DNA from: Bradyrhizobiaceae bacterium
GTDB taxonomy: Bacteria; Pseudomonadota; Alphaproteobacteria; Rhizobiales; Xanthobacteraceae
Reading direction: 5' to 3'
Assembly: GCA_020853885.1 (NCBI GenBank)
Contig: JADYXZ010000009.1
Span: forward strand, 124,001-188,000
DNA length: 64,000 nucleotides
Shown here: positions 8,371 to 17,235 of the stretch, piece by piece
Layout: each line of letters starts with the position of its first letter
Position numbering within the stretch: position 1 is the first letter of the stretch
The notes under the pieces: model-generated
Database searches by the model: none
The model's input: only the letters and a program-made list of their open reading frames with translations
What the model was told of the DNA's origin: nothing
Translations under genes and position numbers: made by a program

Positions 8371-10974
8371 ATGGAGCGGCCCGTGCAGGACAAGCCGAAC
8401 GCAAGCGTTCCGAGCGTCGATCTCGAGCGGCTCATCGCCGACGCCGATACCGGCGGGCGCACGCCAAGCGGCCTGCCGGCGCAGATCGTGTTCTGGGTCG
8501 CAATTCTCTGGTCGCTGTTCCAGCTCTGGTACGCTTCGCCGCTCCCCTTCATCGTCGGCTTTTTCGTCTTCAACGACACGGAAGCGCGCGCGATCCATCT
8601 CGGCTTTGCGCTGTTCCTCGCCTACACGGCTTATCCGGCATTCCGCTCTTCGCCGCGCCGCCGTATTCCGATCGCCGACTGGGTGCTGGCGCTCGCCGGC
8701 GCCTTCGCCGGCTCGTACCTGTTCCTCTTCTATAACGAGATCGCGCTCCGGCCCGGCCAGCCGAATACGATGGACCTGGTGATCTCCGGCGCCGGCATTC
8801 TTCTCCTGCTCGAAGCCACACGCCGCTCGCTCGGCCTGCCCATGGTGTTCGTGGCCGGCTCCTTCATCTTCTTCACCTTCGCCGGCCCCTACATGCCGGA
8901 AGCGCTCCAGCACAAGGGGACGTCGGTCTCGCGCTTTCTCACGCACCAGTGGCTGGTGACGGAAGGCGTGTTCGGCGTGGCGCTCGGCGTCTCGACGAGC
9001 TTCGTGTTCCTGTTCGTCCTGTTCGGGACGCTGCTGGAAAAAGCGGGCGGCGGCAACTGGATGATGCAGCTTTCGATCGCGCTGCTCGGTCATCTGCGCG
9101 GGGGTGCCGCCAAGGTCGCGGTGGTGTCGTCGGCGATGAACGGGATTGTATCGGGCTCGTCGGTGTCGAACGTGGTGACGGGCGGCATCTTCACGATTCC
9201 GATGATGAAGCGTTCGGGCCTCTCCGGCGTGAAGGCCGGCGCCATCGAAGCCTCCTCGTCGATCAACGGCCAGATCGTGCCGCCGGTCATGGGCGCCGCG
9301 GCCTTCCTCATGGTCGAGTATGTCGGCATTCCCTATGTCGAGATCATCAAGCACGCGGCGCTGCCGGCGGTCATTTCCTACGTCGCGCTCTTCTACATCG
9401 TGCATCTGGAAGCGGTAAAAGCCGGCGCGCAGCCGATCGAGCGGCAGACGCGGCCGCTCAAGACGCGGCTCCTGCGCGCCGGCCTCGGCATCTCCGGCAC
9501 CATCGCCGTCATCTGCGGGCTCTATTACGGCATCGAAGCCGTGCGCGCGACGGCGGGCGCCGCAACGCCCTGGATCCTGACCATAGGCGGCCTCGCCATC
9601 TACCTTTGGACGCTGTGGTACGCCGCGCGCCATCCCGATCTTGCTGTCGACGACCCAAACGCGCCGATCATCCACCTGCCGCTCACCTGGGACGTGGTGC
9701 GGACGGGCATCGATTTCCTCATCCCCATCGGCGTGCTGCTCTGGTGCCTGACCATCGAGATGATGTCGCCGGGTCTTTCCGCCTTCTGGGCCACGGTCAC
9801 CATCCTCGGCATCGTCGCGACGCGGAAGCCGCTGGTCGCCATGTTCCGCGGTCAGGCGATTCCGGCCGCCACGTCCGAAGCCGTGTACGACCTGTTCGAC
9901 GGGCTCGCCCTCGGCGCGCGCAACATGATCGGCATCGCGGTGGCGACGGCCACCGCCGGCATCGTCGTGGGCACGGTGACGCTCACCGGTCTCGGCCTGA
10001 TGATGACCGAGTTCGTCGAGTTCGTGTCCGGCGGCAACGTCCTCGTCATGCTGCTGATGGTCGCGGTGATCTCGCTGATCCTCGGCCTCGGCATCCCCAC
10101 CACCGCGAACTACATCCTGGTGGCGACGCTGATGGCGCCGGTCGTCGTGGAGCTCGGCGCGCAAGCGGGGCTCGCGATCCCGCTGATCGCGGTCCACATG
10201 TTCGTCTTCTATTTTGGCATCATGGCGGACATCACGCCGCCCGTGGGGCTCGCGGCATTCGCCGCGGCGGCGATCTCCAGGGAGGACCCGCTTGCGACCG
10301 GCGCGCAGGGCGCGGTCTATTCGCTGCGCACGGCGATCCTGCCCTTCGTCTTCATCTTCAATCCGGAACTGCTGCTCATCGACATCCAGGGCTGGCTGCA
10401 CGGCATCTGGGTCGTCTTCATCTCGACGATCGCCATCCTCCTGTTCGCAGCGGCAAGCATGAACTGGTTCATCACCAGGAGCCGCATCTGGGAATCGGTC
10501 GTGCTGCTCCTCTGCTGTTTCGCGCTGTTCCGGCCGGCTTTCTTCCTCGACTTCTTCTATCCGCCGACCGTCGAACTGCCGGCCACGCAGCTCCTGGAAA
10601 AGGTGGCGCAGACGCCGGCCAACCAGCGGATCGCGATCGTGGTCGAAGGCACGAATATCGAGGGCGAGCGGGTGCGCAAGACCGTGAGCCTGCCGCTCGG
10701 CGATCCGCAGGAGCCGCGGCTGCGCCTGCGTGCAGTCGGGCTCGGCGTGACGCCGATGGGCGACAAGGTCACGATCACCAACGTCGCCTTCGGTTCCTAT
10801 GCCCGGCGCATCGGCCTCGATGTCGGCTACGAGGTGGTCGGCGTGCTGCAGCCTGCGGAACGCCCGTCGCGCGCCATTCCGGCCGCCATCGCGCTGCTGG
10901 TGACCGCGGGCATTGCGGCGCTCCAATATCGCCGGCGGCGGGCCGCAACAGCGATGAAGGAAGCGCCGGTTTAG
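8371..10974 (+). CDS. TRAP transporter fused permease (DctQ-DctM fusion, 4TM/12TM family)
   Basis: An 867-residue inner-membrane protein combining small and large TRAP permease subunits, as normal for TAXI systems. Many hydrophobic segments run from about residue 30 to 720. Conserved loops include SSAMNGIVSGSSVSNVVTGG and ILGLGIPTTANYILVATLMA, and the latter lies in the large-subunit core. The C-terminal 140 residues form a non-membrane domain of the DUF3394 type (GSYARRIGLDVGYEVVGV is PDZ-like), followed by a last hydrophobic segment and a basic end. It couples substrate uptake to an ion gradient. The stop is only 3 bases from the stop of the convergent dctM-like gene. Confidence 0.92.
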   Translation: MERPVQDKPNASVPSVDLERLIADADTGGRTPSGLPAQIVFWVAILWSLFQLWYASPLPFIVGFFVFNDTEARAIHLGFALFLAYTAYPAFRSSPRRRIPIADWVLALAGAFAGSYLFLFYNEIALRPGQPNTMDLVISGAGILLLLEATRRSLGLPMVFVAGSFIFFTFAGPYMPEALQHKGTSVSRFLTHQWLVTEGVFGVALGVSTSFVFLFVLFGTLLEKAGGGNWMMQLSIALLGHLRGGAAKVAVVSSAMNGIVSGSSVSNVVTGGIFTIPMMKRSGLSGVKAGAIEASSSINGQIVPPVMGAAAFLMVEYVGIPYVEIIKHAALPAVISYVALFYIVHLEAVKAGAQPIERQTRPLKTRLLRAGLGISGTIAVICGLYYGIEAVRATAGAATPWILTIGGLAIYLWTLWYAARHPDLAVDDPNAPIIHLPLTWDVVRTGIDFLIPIGVLLWCLTIEMMSPGLSAFWATVTILGIVATRKPLVAMFRGQAIPAATSEAVYDLFDGLALGARNMIGIAVATATAGIVVGTVTLTGLGLMMTEFVEFVSGGNVLVMLLMVAVISLILGLGIPTTANYILVATLMAPVVVELGAQAGLAIPLIAVHMFVFYFGIMADITPPVGLAAFAAAAISREDPLATGAQGAVYSLRTAILPFVFIFNPELLLIDIQGWLHGIWVVFISTIAILLFAAASMNWFITRSRIWESVVLLLCCFALFRPAFFLDFFYPPTVELPATQLLEKVAQTPANQRIAIVVEGTNIEGERVRKTVSLPLGDPQEPRLRLRAVGLGVTPMGDKVTITNVAFGSYARRIGLDVGYEVVGVLQPAERPSRAIPAAIALLVTAGIAALQYRRRRAATAMKEAPV

Positions 10975-10977
10975 CCG

Positions 10978-12270
10978 CTAGCCCATCTGCTGCGGCAGGA
11001 ACAGAACGATCCAGGGGAACAGGGTCAGGATCGCCAGCCGGATAATGTCCACAACGATGAACGGGAAGATGCCGCGATACATCGTCAGCATCGGGATGTC
11101 GCGCGCCACCGACTGGATGACGAAAAGGTTCATGCCGATCGGCGGCACGATCAGGCCGAGCTCGACGACGACCACGACGATGATCCCGAACCAGACGGGA
11201 TCGTAGCCGAGCGAGATCACCAGCGGAAAGAAGATCGGAATCGTGAGCAGGATCATCGCCAGTTCGTCGAACACGGCGCCGAGCACGATGTAGAAGATCA
11301 GGATCAGCGTGATCACCCCGAGCGGGGGCAGGCCGAACGCCTGGATCGTCTCCAGCACGGATTCCGGCGCGCCGGTGATGTTGATGTAGTTCGAGAAAAT
11401 GAGCGCGCCGACCAGCACGGTCATGAGCATCGCCGTGGTGCGCGCGCTGTCGAAGAGAATCCGCACGAGGTCGCCGAAGCCCAGCGACCGGCGCAGGAGC
11501 GCCGCTACGAAGGCGCCGGCCGCGCCGATGCCGGCGGCTTCCGTCGGCGTGAAGACGCCGAGATAGATGCCGCCGATCACCACGAGGAACAGCGCGAGCA
11601 CCATCCAGACATTGCGCAGCGAACGCAGGCGATCGGACCAGGGCACGCGCGGGCCGGCCGGGCCGGCCGCGGGGTCGAACGCCGTGTAGGCATAGACCGC
11701 GCCGAGATAGAAGAGGATCGCGATGATGCCGGGCACGATGCCGGCGATGAACAGATGCCCGATGCTGGTCTCGGTCATGCTGCCGTAGATCACCATGATG
11801 ATCGACGGCGGGATCAGGATGCCGAGCGTGCCGCCGGCGGCGATGGAGCCGGCGGACAGCGCCGGCGAATAGCCGAAGCGGCGCATGGACGGCAGCGCGA
11901 CCGTCGCCATCGTGGCCGCGGTCGCGATCGAGGAGCCGCACACCGAGGCGAAGCCGCCGCAGGCGAGAATCGTCGCCATGGCGAGACCGCCGCGCCGGTG
12001 ACCGATGAAGGCATTCGAGGTGTCGTACAGATCGCGCGACAGGCCCGAATGATTGACAAAGTTCCCCATCAAAATGAACAGCGGCAGCACCGAGAGGCTG
12101 TAGTTCGACAGCGTATCCCAAGTGATCTGCGCCACCATCGCGGCGGCCGCATTGCTGCCCATTGCGATCATGAAGGCGATGAGGCCGACAAGCCCCATCG
12201 CAAAACCGAGCGGAAGGCCGAAGAAGAGAATTGCGAACAGGATCGCAAATGCGGTGAGGGTCTGGGTCAT
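10978..12270 (-). CDS. TRAP transporter large permease, DctM family
   Basis: A 430-residue protein starting MTQTLTAFA; the longer upstream reading frame is Arg/His-rich shadow and is rejected. It has about 12 hydrophobic segments. GGFASVCGSSIATAATM and GGTLGILIPPSIIMVIYG are typical DctM loops. It forms the ion-coupled translocation channel with the DctQ subunit encoded immediately upstream. The start overlaps the end of the DctQ gene by 4 bases, implying translational coupling. The gene is convergent with the TAXI permease gene. Confidence 0.93.
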   Translation of the reverse strand: MTQTLTAFAILFAILFFGLPLGFAMGLVGLIAFMIAMGSNAAAAMVAQITWDTLSNYSLSVLPLFILMGNFVNHSGLSRDLYDTSNAFIGHRRGGLAMATILACGGFASVCGSSIATAATMATVALPSMRRFGYSPALSAGSIAAGGTLGILIPPSIIMVIYGSMTETSIGHLFIAGIVPGIIAILFYLGAVYAYTAFDPAAGPAGPRVPWSDRLRSLRNVWMVLALFLVVIGGIYLGVFTPTEAAGIGAAGAFVAALLRRSLGFGDLVRILFDSARTTAMLMTVLVGALIFSNYINITGAPESVLETIQAFGLPPLGVITLILIFYIVLGAVFDELAMILLTIPIFFPLVISLGYDPVWFGIIVVVVVELGLIVPPIGMNLFVIQSVARDIPMLTMYRGIFPFIVVDIIRLAILTLFPWIVLFLPQQMG

Positions 12271-12803
12271 GGCTGCCGGGCCCGCAGCGGCGAGATCAGC
12301 GCTTCGATCGTCTGCAGCAATCCCGCCAGCGCACACAGCGCCATGGCGGCAGCCCCGCCATAGGCAAACGGCGCGATCGGGATGCGGGCGGTCGCCGTCG
12401 TGTCGCCGAAGGCGCTGAAGCGGCCGGCGAGAACATAGATGCGCCAGGCGAGATAGGCCGAGCAGACGGCAACGACGATGGCGATGATTCCGTCCCGGGC
12501 AGCGCGTCCCCATCCGGTGAAGACGTTCTCGAACAGCCCCACCGTGATGTGCTCTCCCCGCCGCGTGACCGACGGCAGGGCCGCGAACAGCAGCGACACC
12601 ATCAGGAGCTGGGTCAGCTCGTAGCTGCCCTGCAGTGGCGAATTGAACAGATAACGGCCGAACACGTCGATCGCCGTCACCGCCATCATGGCGAACAGGA
12701 TCGCCGCGGCGACGGCGCCAAGAACGGTATTTGCGAGACGCGAGGCCGCCGCCGCCACCCGATATTCGGGTTCGGCTGCTTTCAGATTGTCGATGTCGGA
12801 CAT
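12267..12803 (-). CDS. TRAP transporter small permease, DctQ family
   Basis: A 178-residue protein starting MSDIDNLK; a GGGGG-containing ribosome site precedes this ATG, so it is preferred to an earlier one 48 bases upstream. Four hydrophobic segments are visible. AIDVFGRYLFNSPLQGSYEL is the usual DctQ motif after the first segment, and RRGEHITVGLFEN follows. It partners the DctM protein. The gene lies between those for the binding protein and the large permease, separated from the former by a strong hairpin. Confidence 0.9.
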   Translation of the reverse strand: MSDIDNLKAAEPEYRVAAAASRLANTVLGAVAAAILFAMMAVTAIDVFGRYLFNSPLQGSYELTQLLMVSLLFAALPSVTRRGEHITVGLFENVFTGWGRAARDGIIAIVVAVCSAYLAWRIYVLAGRFSAFGDTTATARIPIAPFAYGGAAAMALCALAGLLQTIEALISPLRARQP

Positions 12804-12838
12804 GGGCCCCCGAGAGGCTTTCGCCGCCCCATAAACGA

Positions 12839-12866
12839 CGGCCGGCCGCAAACCTGCGGCCGGCCG
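12839..12866 (-). promoter_or_regulatory. Intercistronic hairpin between dctP-like and dctQ-like genes
   Basis: A 12-bp perfect inverted repeat, CGGCCGGCCGCA/TGCGGCCGGCCG, with a 4-base loop, 12 bases after the binding-protein stop codon. There is no T run, so it is more likely an RNA-stabilising or attenuating stem than a full terminator. Its position matches that of the hairpin in the TAXI operon. Confidence 0.65.
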
Positions 12867-12878
12867 GCGGACATCCCG

Positions 12879-13907
12879 TCAGTTGGTTGCCTTCAGCTTC
12901 GCCACTTCGTCCTTGAACATCTTGAGCGCGGCGGGGCCGTCAACGCCCGCGGCTGCCGCGTCCTTCAGCCAGTCCTGCTCGAGAAACGCGGTTTTTTCTT
13001 TGATATCGGCGAGGAATTTTTCGTCGGCGTTGACGCGCTTGACGCCGGCCTGCTGCATCGCCTCGATGCCGGCCTTGTCGGCGGCATCCCAGGCCTTCGC
13101 ATGGATGCGCACGAGGTGCTCGCCAGAGACCGACATCAGCGCCTTCTGGTCCTCAGGCGGCAGCTTGTCGAAGGTCGCCTTGTTGATCACCACCGTCCAG
13201 GTCGAGCTGTAGAGACCACCCGGAACGATGGTCTGCGCCTTCACGCTGCCGTCGAGCTTGAAGACCTTGAAGGCTTCCGAGGGGAAGAACACGCCGTCGG
13301 CGATCCCCTTGGAGAGGATGTCGTGCACCTCGGTGGCGGGTGCGGCGACGTTCACGCCGCCGAGCGCCGGATTGATCTTGTCGATGATGCCGCCGCCGAC
13401 GCGCATCTTGCGGCCCTTAAAGCCGTCGGTGGTGGTGATCGGCTCGCGGCTCATAATGGAGCCGGGGCCGTGCGCAAATACGGCGAGCACGACGACGCCT
13501 TTATGCTCGCCCGCCTTGGCGAGAAACTTTTCATGCACGCGCCAATAGGCGATCGAGCGCTGCTCGGAGGTGTCGCCGACAAAGGGCAGCTCTGCGATGC
13601 CGGTGAGCTTGAACCGGCCGGGCGTGTAGCCGTGCACGGCGGCGACGATGTCGGCGACGCCTTCGAAGGCGAGGTCGTATTGGCGGACCGGGGCGCCGAG
13701 CGAAGCCGGCGGGAACTCGATCTTCACCCGCCCGTTCGTCGCCTTCTCGACTTCCGCCGCCCACGGACGCATCCCCAGCACGAGCTGGTTGTGCGCGGGC
13801 GGCAGCCAGTTGTTGTACTTCAGGACGGTTTGCGCGCTTGCACTGTCTCCCGTTCCCGTCAGCGCTGCGGCGGCAACGAGCAACGACAAATAACGCCATT
13901 GGAACAT
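12879..13907 (-). CDS. TRAP transporter substrate-binding protein, DctP family
   Basis: A 342-residue periplasmic protein with a Sec signal (hydrophobic 5-22, cleavage near SASAQT). Its mature part starts LKYNNWLPPAHNQL, typical of DctP. The conserved Arg region lies in GRKMRVGGGIIDKI, and SSTWTVVINKATFDKLP follows. Strong ribosome site GGGAGGAGAA. It is the first gene of the dctPQM-type operon. DctP proteins bind organic acids through a carboxylate-Arg contact; the ligand here is unknown. Confidence 0.92.
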   Translation of the reverse strand: MFQWRYLSLLVAAAALTGTGDSASAQTVLKYNNWLPPAHNQLVLGMRPWAAEVEKATNGRVKIEFPPASLGAPVRQYDLAFEGVADIVAAVHGYTPGRFKLTGIAELPFVGDTSEQRSIAYWRVHEKFLAKAGEHKGVVVLAVFAHGPGSIMSREPITTTDGFKGRKMRVGGGIIDKINPALGGVNVAAPATEVHDILSKGIADGVFFPSEAFKVFKLDGSVKAQTIVPGGLYSSTWTVVINKATFDKLPPEDQKALMSVSGEHLVRIHAKAWDAADKAGIEAMQQAGVKRVNADEKFLADIKEKTAFLEQDWLKDAAAAGVDGPAALKMFKDEVAKLKATN

Positions 13908-14003
13908 GACGATTCTCCTCCCGTGATTGCACTCGCCTGTACGGCGATTGTTGTTGATTGGTGCCGGCCACCGGCCGGTTTGTTATGAACTATATCGATC
14001 GCT

Positions 14004-14450
14004 TCAGGCCTGTCCACCGAACAGCGCGGCGATCTGCTTCAGGTTGCCATCGAAAATGGCGCCAAAAATGCCGTTCACCTTGGCCACATCCACACCCGGC
14101 TTGGGTTCGAACTCGCAGCTCCAGCGCACCGTGCTGCGGTCGGGACCGCGGTCGACGATCTCCATTGTGGCCCGGTGGCGGACGATCGGGACCGCACTTT
14201 CAATGATGGAGTAGCTGTAGCGGCGGGCGGCCGCGTCGTAATCGACCAAATCCTCGACCACCGTTCCGCCGGCCTTGAGGTGGAGCGTGCGGCGCTTGCC
14301 GTTGTCGCTGAGTTCGCTCCGTTCGACGCCGCCTGCCCATTTCGGCAGGCCGTTGAAATCCCCCAGCAGCTTCCAGACTTCGTCGGCGCCCGCCGGAAGA
14401 TCGAGCGTTCTCGCCACGGCGCCGTTCATCGGCTTTGCCCCGTCGTTCAT
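14004..14450 (-). CDS. SRPBCC family protein (polyketide cyclase/START-like)
   Basis: A 148-residue single-domain protein with the START-like pattern: N-terminal ARTLDLPAGADEVWKLLGDF, a central beta strand run, and a C-terminal amphipathic helix ending in LKQIAALFGGQA. These domains bind small hydrophobic ligands in a deep cavity. No catalytic residue can be assigned. It lies 140 bases downstream of the ABC permease gene on the same strand and may be the last member of that operon. The 96-base gap to the divergently placed dctP-like gene holds no further gene. Confidence 0.8.
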   Translation of the reverse strand: MNDGAKPMNGAVARTLDLPAGADEVWKLLGDFNGLPKWAGGVERSELSDNGKRRTLHLKAGGTVVEDLVDYDAAARRYSYSIIESAVPIVRHRATMEIVDRGPDRSTVRWSCEFEPKPGVDVAKVNGIFGAIFDGNLKQIAALFGGQA

Positions 14451-14590
14451 TCCACCCTCACTGCATTGACATGAATATGCGCCGCCTCGACGGCGGCGGG
14501 CATGGTTGGCGTTCGCGCGCGGGCCGTCAAGCCGATGCGCGATACCTCGATCGTTGCGAATGGGAAGCGTCAGGCTTCGCGCGCCGCTGC

Positions 14591-15409
14591 TCAGAGCTCC
14601 ATGTCGCGGTCGGTCGGCCGCCAGGCATTCAGGCGGCGGTCGATGCGGACCAGGACGGAATTGATCACAAGGACGAGCGCGGTGGCGATGACGATGCCGG
14701 CGAACACGCCGGTGGTGTCGAAGTTCTGGCGCGAATACTCGATGAAGAAGCCGAGTCCCGCATTGCCGACCAGGAACTCGCCGATGATGGTGGCGCTGAT
14801 GGCGCGCGGCAGCGCAATCTTGAGGGCGGCGAAGAAGAACGACTGCAACGAGTTCCAGATCACCTCGCGGGAGATCATTGCCTCGCTCGCGCCCATCACG
14901 CGCGCCATGTTGATCAGGCGGCGGTCGACGTTGCGGATGCCGGCGAAGACGGCGATGAAGATGGGATAGAAGACGAGCAGGCCGACCAGCCAGAGCTTCG
15001 GCGCGTCGTCGATCCCGAACCAAAGGATGAAGAGCGGGATCAGCGCATATTTCGGAATGCCGACCGACGCCATGATGTAGGGCTCGATCGCGTCGGTCAG
15101 ACGCGGCAGCCGGCGCAGCAGGAACGGCAACACAACGCCGAAGAAACAGCCGATCGCAAAGCCGATCACCGACAGGCGCAGCGTCACATATACGTGGTGG
15201 ACGAGCTCGCCCGACATCGTGTCGGTCACGATCCGGTTGGCGACCAAGAACGGGTCGGCGACATAAATCGGGCCCGCCCTGTCGGCGCCGATCTTCCAGG
15301 CGGCCACAAGCAGGATCGCCAGCACAATACGGCCCGCCGTGACGACGTACTGCCGCCATTTGACCTGCGACGGCTGGGCCAGATCGAGCGCGGTATCCTG
15401 GCTCGTCAC
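14591..15409 (-). CDS. ABC transporter permease (SsuC/TauC/ThiX type), second subunit
   Basis: A 272-residue BPD-transport permease with six hydrophobic segments. The start is a GTG that overlaps the ATPase stop (GTGA), which decides the start against a longer frame. The EAA-loop equivalent reads NMARVMGASEAMISREVIW. It resembles the permease at 16205-17035 in layout, ending with a similar FDTTGVFAGIVIATA segment, so the two probably arose by duplication and may form a heterodimer using one shared ATPase. Likely substrate class: small sulfonates, nitriles, pyrimidines or aromatic acids, as known for this family. Confidence 0.9.
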   Translation of the reverse strand: MTSQDTALDLAQPSQVKWRQYVVTAGRIVLAILLVAAWKIGADRAGPIYVADPFLVANRIVTDTMSGELVHHVYVTLRLSVIGFAIGCFFGVVLPFLLRRLPRLTDAIEPYIMASVGIPKYALIPLFILWFGIDDAPKLWLVGLLVFYPIFIAVFAGIRNVDRRLINMARVMGASEAMISREVIWNSLQSFFFAALKIALPRAISATIIGEFLVGNAGLGFFIEYSRQNFDTTGVFAGIVIATALVLVINSVLVRIDRRLNAWRPTDRDMEL

Positions 15410-16203
15410 TGCACCTGCTCCCGGATGCGCTGGTATATCTCGATGAACTTCGGATCGGTAAGGATGCCGCGGATATCGCGCGGGCGCGGCAAGTCGATCT
15501 TGTGCTCGCCGGCGACGCGGGCGGGAGCGCGCGTGAGCACGAGCGTGCGGTCTCCGAGCGCAATCGCTTCGGTGATGTCGTGGGTGACGAAGATGATGGT
15601 CTTGCGCCCGAGATTCCAAAGTCGGAGCAGGTCTTCCTGCAGGACGGTGCGCGTCTGCGCATCGAGCGCGCCGAACGGCTCGTCCATCAGGATCACCGGC
15701 GGGTCATAGACCAGCGTGCGGATGAGCGAAGCGCGCTTGCGCATGCCGCCGGACAGCTCGTGCGGATAATGGTTCTCGAAGCCGGCGAGGCCGACGGTGC
15801 GGATCAGCATTTCCGCCCGCGCCCGCGTTTCGTCGTTGAGGCGTCCCTGCACGACCAGCGGGAACAGGACGTTCTGCAGCATCGTCCGCCACGGCAGGAG
15901 ATTGTCTTCCTGCGTGACGTAGCCGATGCGGCAGGACAGGCCCGGATTGAGCGATTTCGGATCGTTGATCGGTGCCACTTCCGACTGGAAGCGCACCTCG
16001 CCGCCGCTCGCGACGTCGATCTGCGCGATCATGTTCAGAAGCGTCGTCTTGCCGGAGCCGGAAGGCCCCACGATCGTCAGGAACTCGCCGTCGGCGACGG
16101 AGAAACTCAGGTCGCGAATGACCCAGAGCGACGAATCACGGCCCGCGCGGGAAGCGAAACGCTTGCCGAGATCATGAACTTCAAGAAGGGCTTGTGCACT
16201 CAT
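15406..16203 (-). CDS. ABC transporter ATP-binding protein (SsuB/TauB type)
   Basis: A 265-residue ATPase starting MSAQALLEV, chosen because AGGAACG precedes it closely; an upstream in-frame ATG lies inside the neighbouring gene. Walker A is GPSGSGKTTLLN. The signature LSGGMRKRASLIR departs from the usual LSGGMRQR only at Lys, and Walker B is PVILMDEPFGALD. The protein energises the two flanking permeases. It sits between them with a 1-base gap on one side and a 4-base overlap on the other, so all three are clearly co-transcribed. Confidence 0.95.
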   Translation of the reverse strand: MSAQALLEVHDLGKRFASRAGRDSSLWVIRDLSFSVADGEFLTIVGPSGSGKTTLLNMIAQIDVASGGEVRFQSEVAPINDPKSLNPGLSCRIGYVTQEDNLLPWRTMLQNVLFPLVVQGRLNDETRARAEMLIRTVGLAGFENHYPHELSGGMRKRASLIRTLVYDPPVILMDEPFGALDAQTRTVLQEDLLRLWNLGRKTIIFVTHDITEAIALGDRTLVLTRAPARVAGEHKIDLPRPRDIRGILTDPKFIEIYQRIREQVQ

Positions 16204-16204
16204 C

Positions 16205-17035
16205 TTACGTTCCTGACTGATTCTTGGCATCAGACGGCGGCCGCCAGCGCAGCAGCCGGCGCTCGAAGACGTTTACCGCAGTGTTGCCGATGAAGACGAT
16301 GATGCCGGTTGCCAGCAGCGCGACGAAGACACCCGTGGTGTCGAAATTCATCGCGCCGAGCTGAATGAGGTAGCCGAGACCGCGATTGGCGGAAATCAAT
16401 TCGGCGACGACGGCGCCGCCGATCGCGTAGGGCATGGCGATGCGGAAGCCAGTGAAGATGTAGGGAACGGCGCCGGGAAACACGATGTGGCGGGCGACGT
16501 CCTTTTCGTCGGCGCCGACGATCTGCGCCATCTGCACGAGCTTCGTATCGAGCGCACGGATGCCCGAGAGCGTGCTGAAATATACGATGAAGAAGACGGT
16601 AATGGCGACGAGTGCGATCTTCGACTCGATGCCGATGCCGAACCACAGAATGAAGAGCGGCGCGAGCGCGAGCTTGGGCGCGCCGTAGCCGCCGACCATG
16701 AAGGGATCCAGGATCGCCGTCACGATCGGGAGGCGGCGCAGCAGGAAGGGCAGAATGACGGCGGGGATACCGCCGAGCAGGAAGCCGATCACCGCCTCGG
16801 CAAGCGTAAAGGAAGCATGGCTCAGGAGCTCCCCGCCCAGCACGCCGGTCGTCAACCGAACGACCGTGCCCCAAGGCGAGCCGACCCAGTAGGTGCCGAG
16901 CCACAGGCTGCATGCCTGCCAGATGGCGAACAGCGCGATGAGCACCAGCAGTTGATCGCCCCGCGAACGGATCAGCGTACCAACGCGGCTGCTATTTTCA
17001 CCCGGAGGTGCGGAGAATTCGCTTTGGGTGGCCAT
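16205..17035 (-). CDS. ABC transporter permease (SsuC/TauC/ThiX type), first subunit
   Basis: A 276-residue inner-membrane permease starting MATQSEFSAPPG with GGGGAGAAA just upstream. It has six hydrophobic segments, and the EAA loop reads QMAQIVGADEKDVARHIVFP. It is the first gene of a minus-strand set of permease, ATPase, permease, probably followed by the SRPBCC gene. It faces two binding-protein genes on the plus strand across a 200-base divergent promoter region, so the whole region makes one importer. Confidence 0.92.
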   Translation of the reverse strand: MATQSEFSAPPGENSSRVGTLIRSRGDQLLVLIALFAIWQACSLWLGTYWVGSPWGTVVRLTTGVLGGELLSHASFTLAEAVIGFLLGGIPAVILPFLLRRLPIVTAILDPFMVGGYGAPKLALAPLFILWFGIGIESKIALVAITVFFIVYFSTLSGIRALDTKLVQMAQIVGADEKDVARHIVFPGAVPYIFTGFRIAMPYAIGGAVVAELISANRGLGYLIQLGAMNFDTTGVFVALLATGIIVFIGNTAVNVFERRLLRWRPPSDAKNQSGT

Positions 17036-17178
17036 TTTCTCCCCGGTGGGCGTCTCTGTGCCGGCGCAACCCGGCATCCCGAATTTTCGTTCTTTGTGGT
17101 GCCTAATACCGCAAAAGCCCGCCAAGACTACGCCCAAAATCGATCAAAGACCTTTTCCAAGCTGTCCCGTTGTTGCGG

Positions 17179-17209
17179 TTGACACTTCCTGTTAGATGAA
17201 CGCTTGAAT
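17179..17209 (+). promoter_or_regulatory. Possible sigma-70 promoter for the tandem binding-protein genes
   Basis: A consensus -35 hexamer TTGACA at 17179-17184 lies 57 bases before the first binding-protein ATG. The best -10 match is TTGAAT at 17204-17209 with 19-base spacing, which is weak. It sits in the intergenic region shared with the divergent permease operon. Confidence 0.35.
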
Positions 17210-17235
17210 TGGCAAGATTAGATCGGGAGGAGCAG

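Noticed and set aside
7189-10926. 1245-codon open frame on the minus strand opposite the TAXI operon
   Set aside because: It is His/Arg/Asp/Glu-rich with no domain-like pattern and lies exactly antisense to two certain transporter genes. Typical shadow in high-GC DNA.
14451-15662. Long upstream part of the minus-strand frame containing the SRPBCC gene
   Set aside because: The extra 400 codons are an out-of-frame reading of the ABC permease and ATPase genes; the true SRPBCC start is at 14450.
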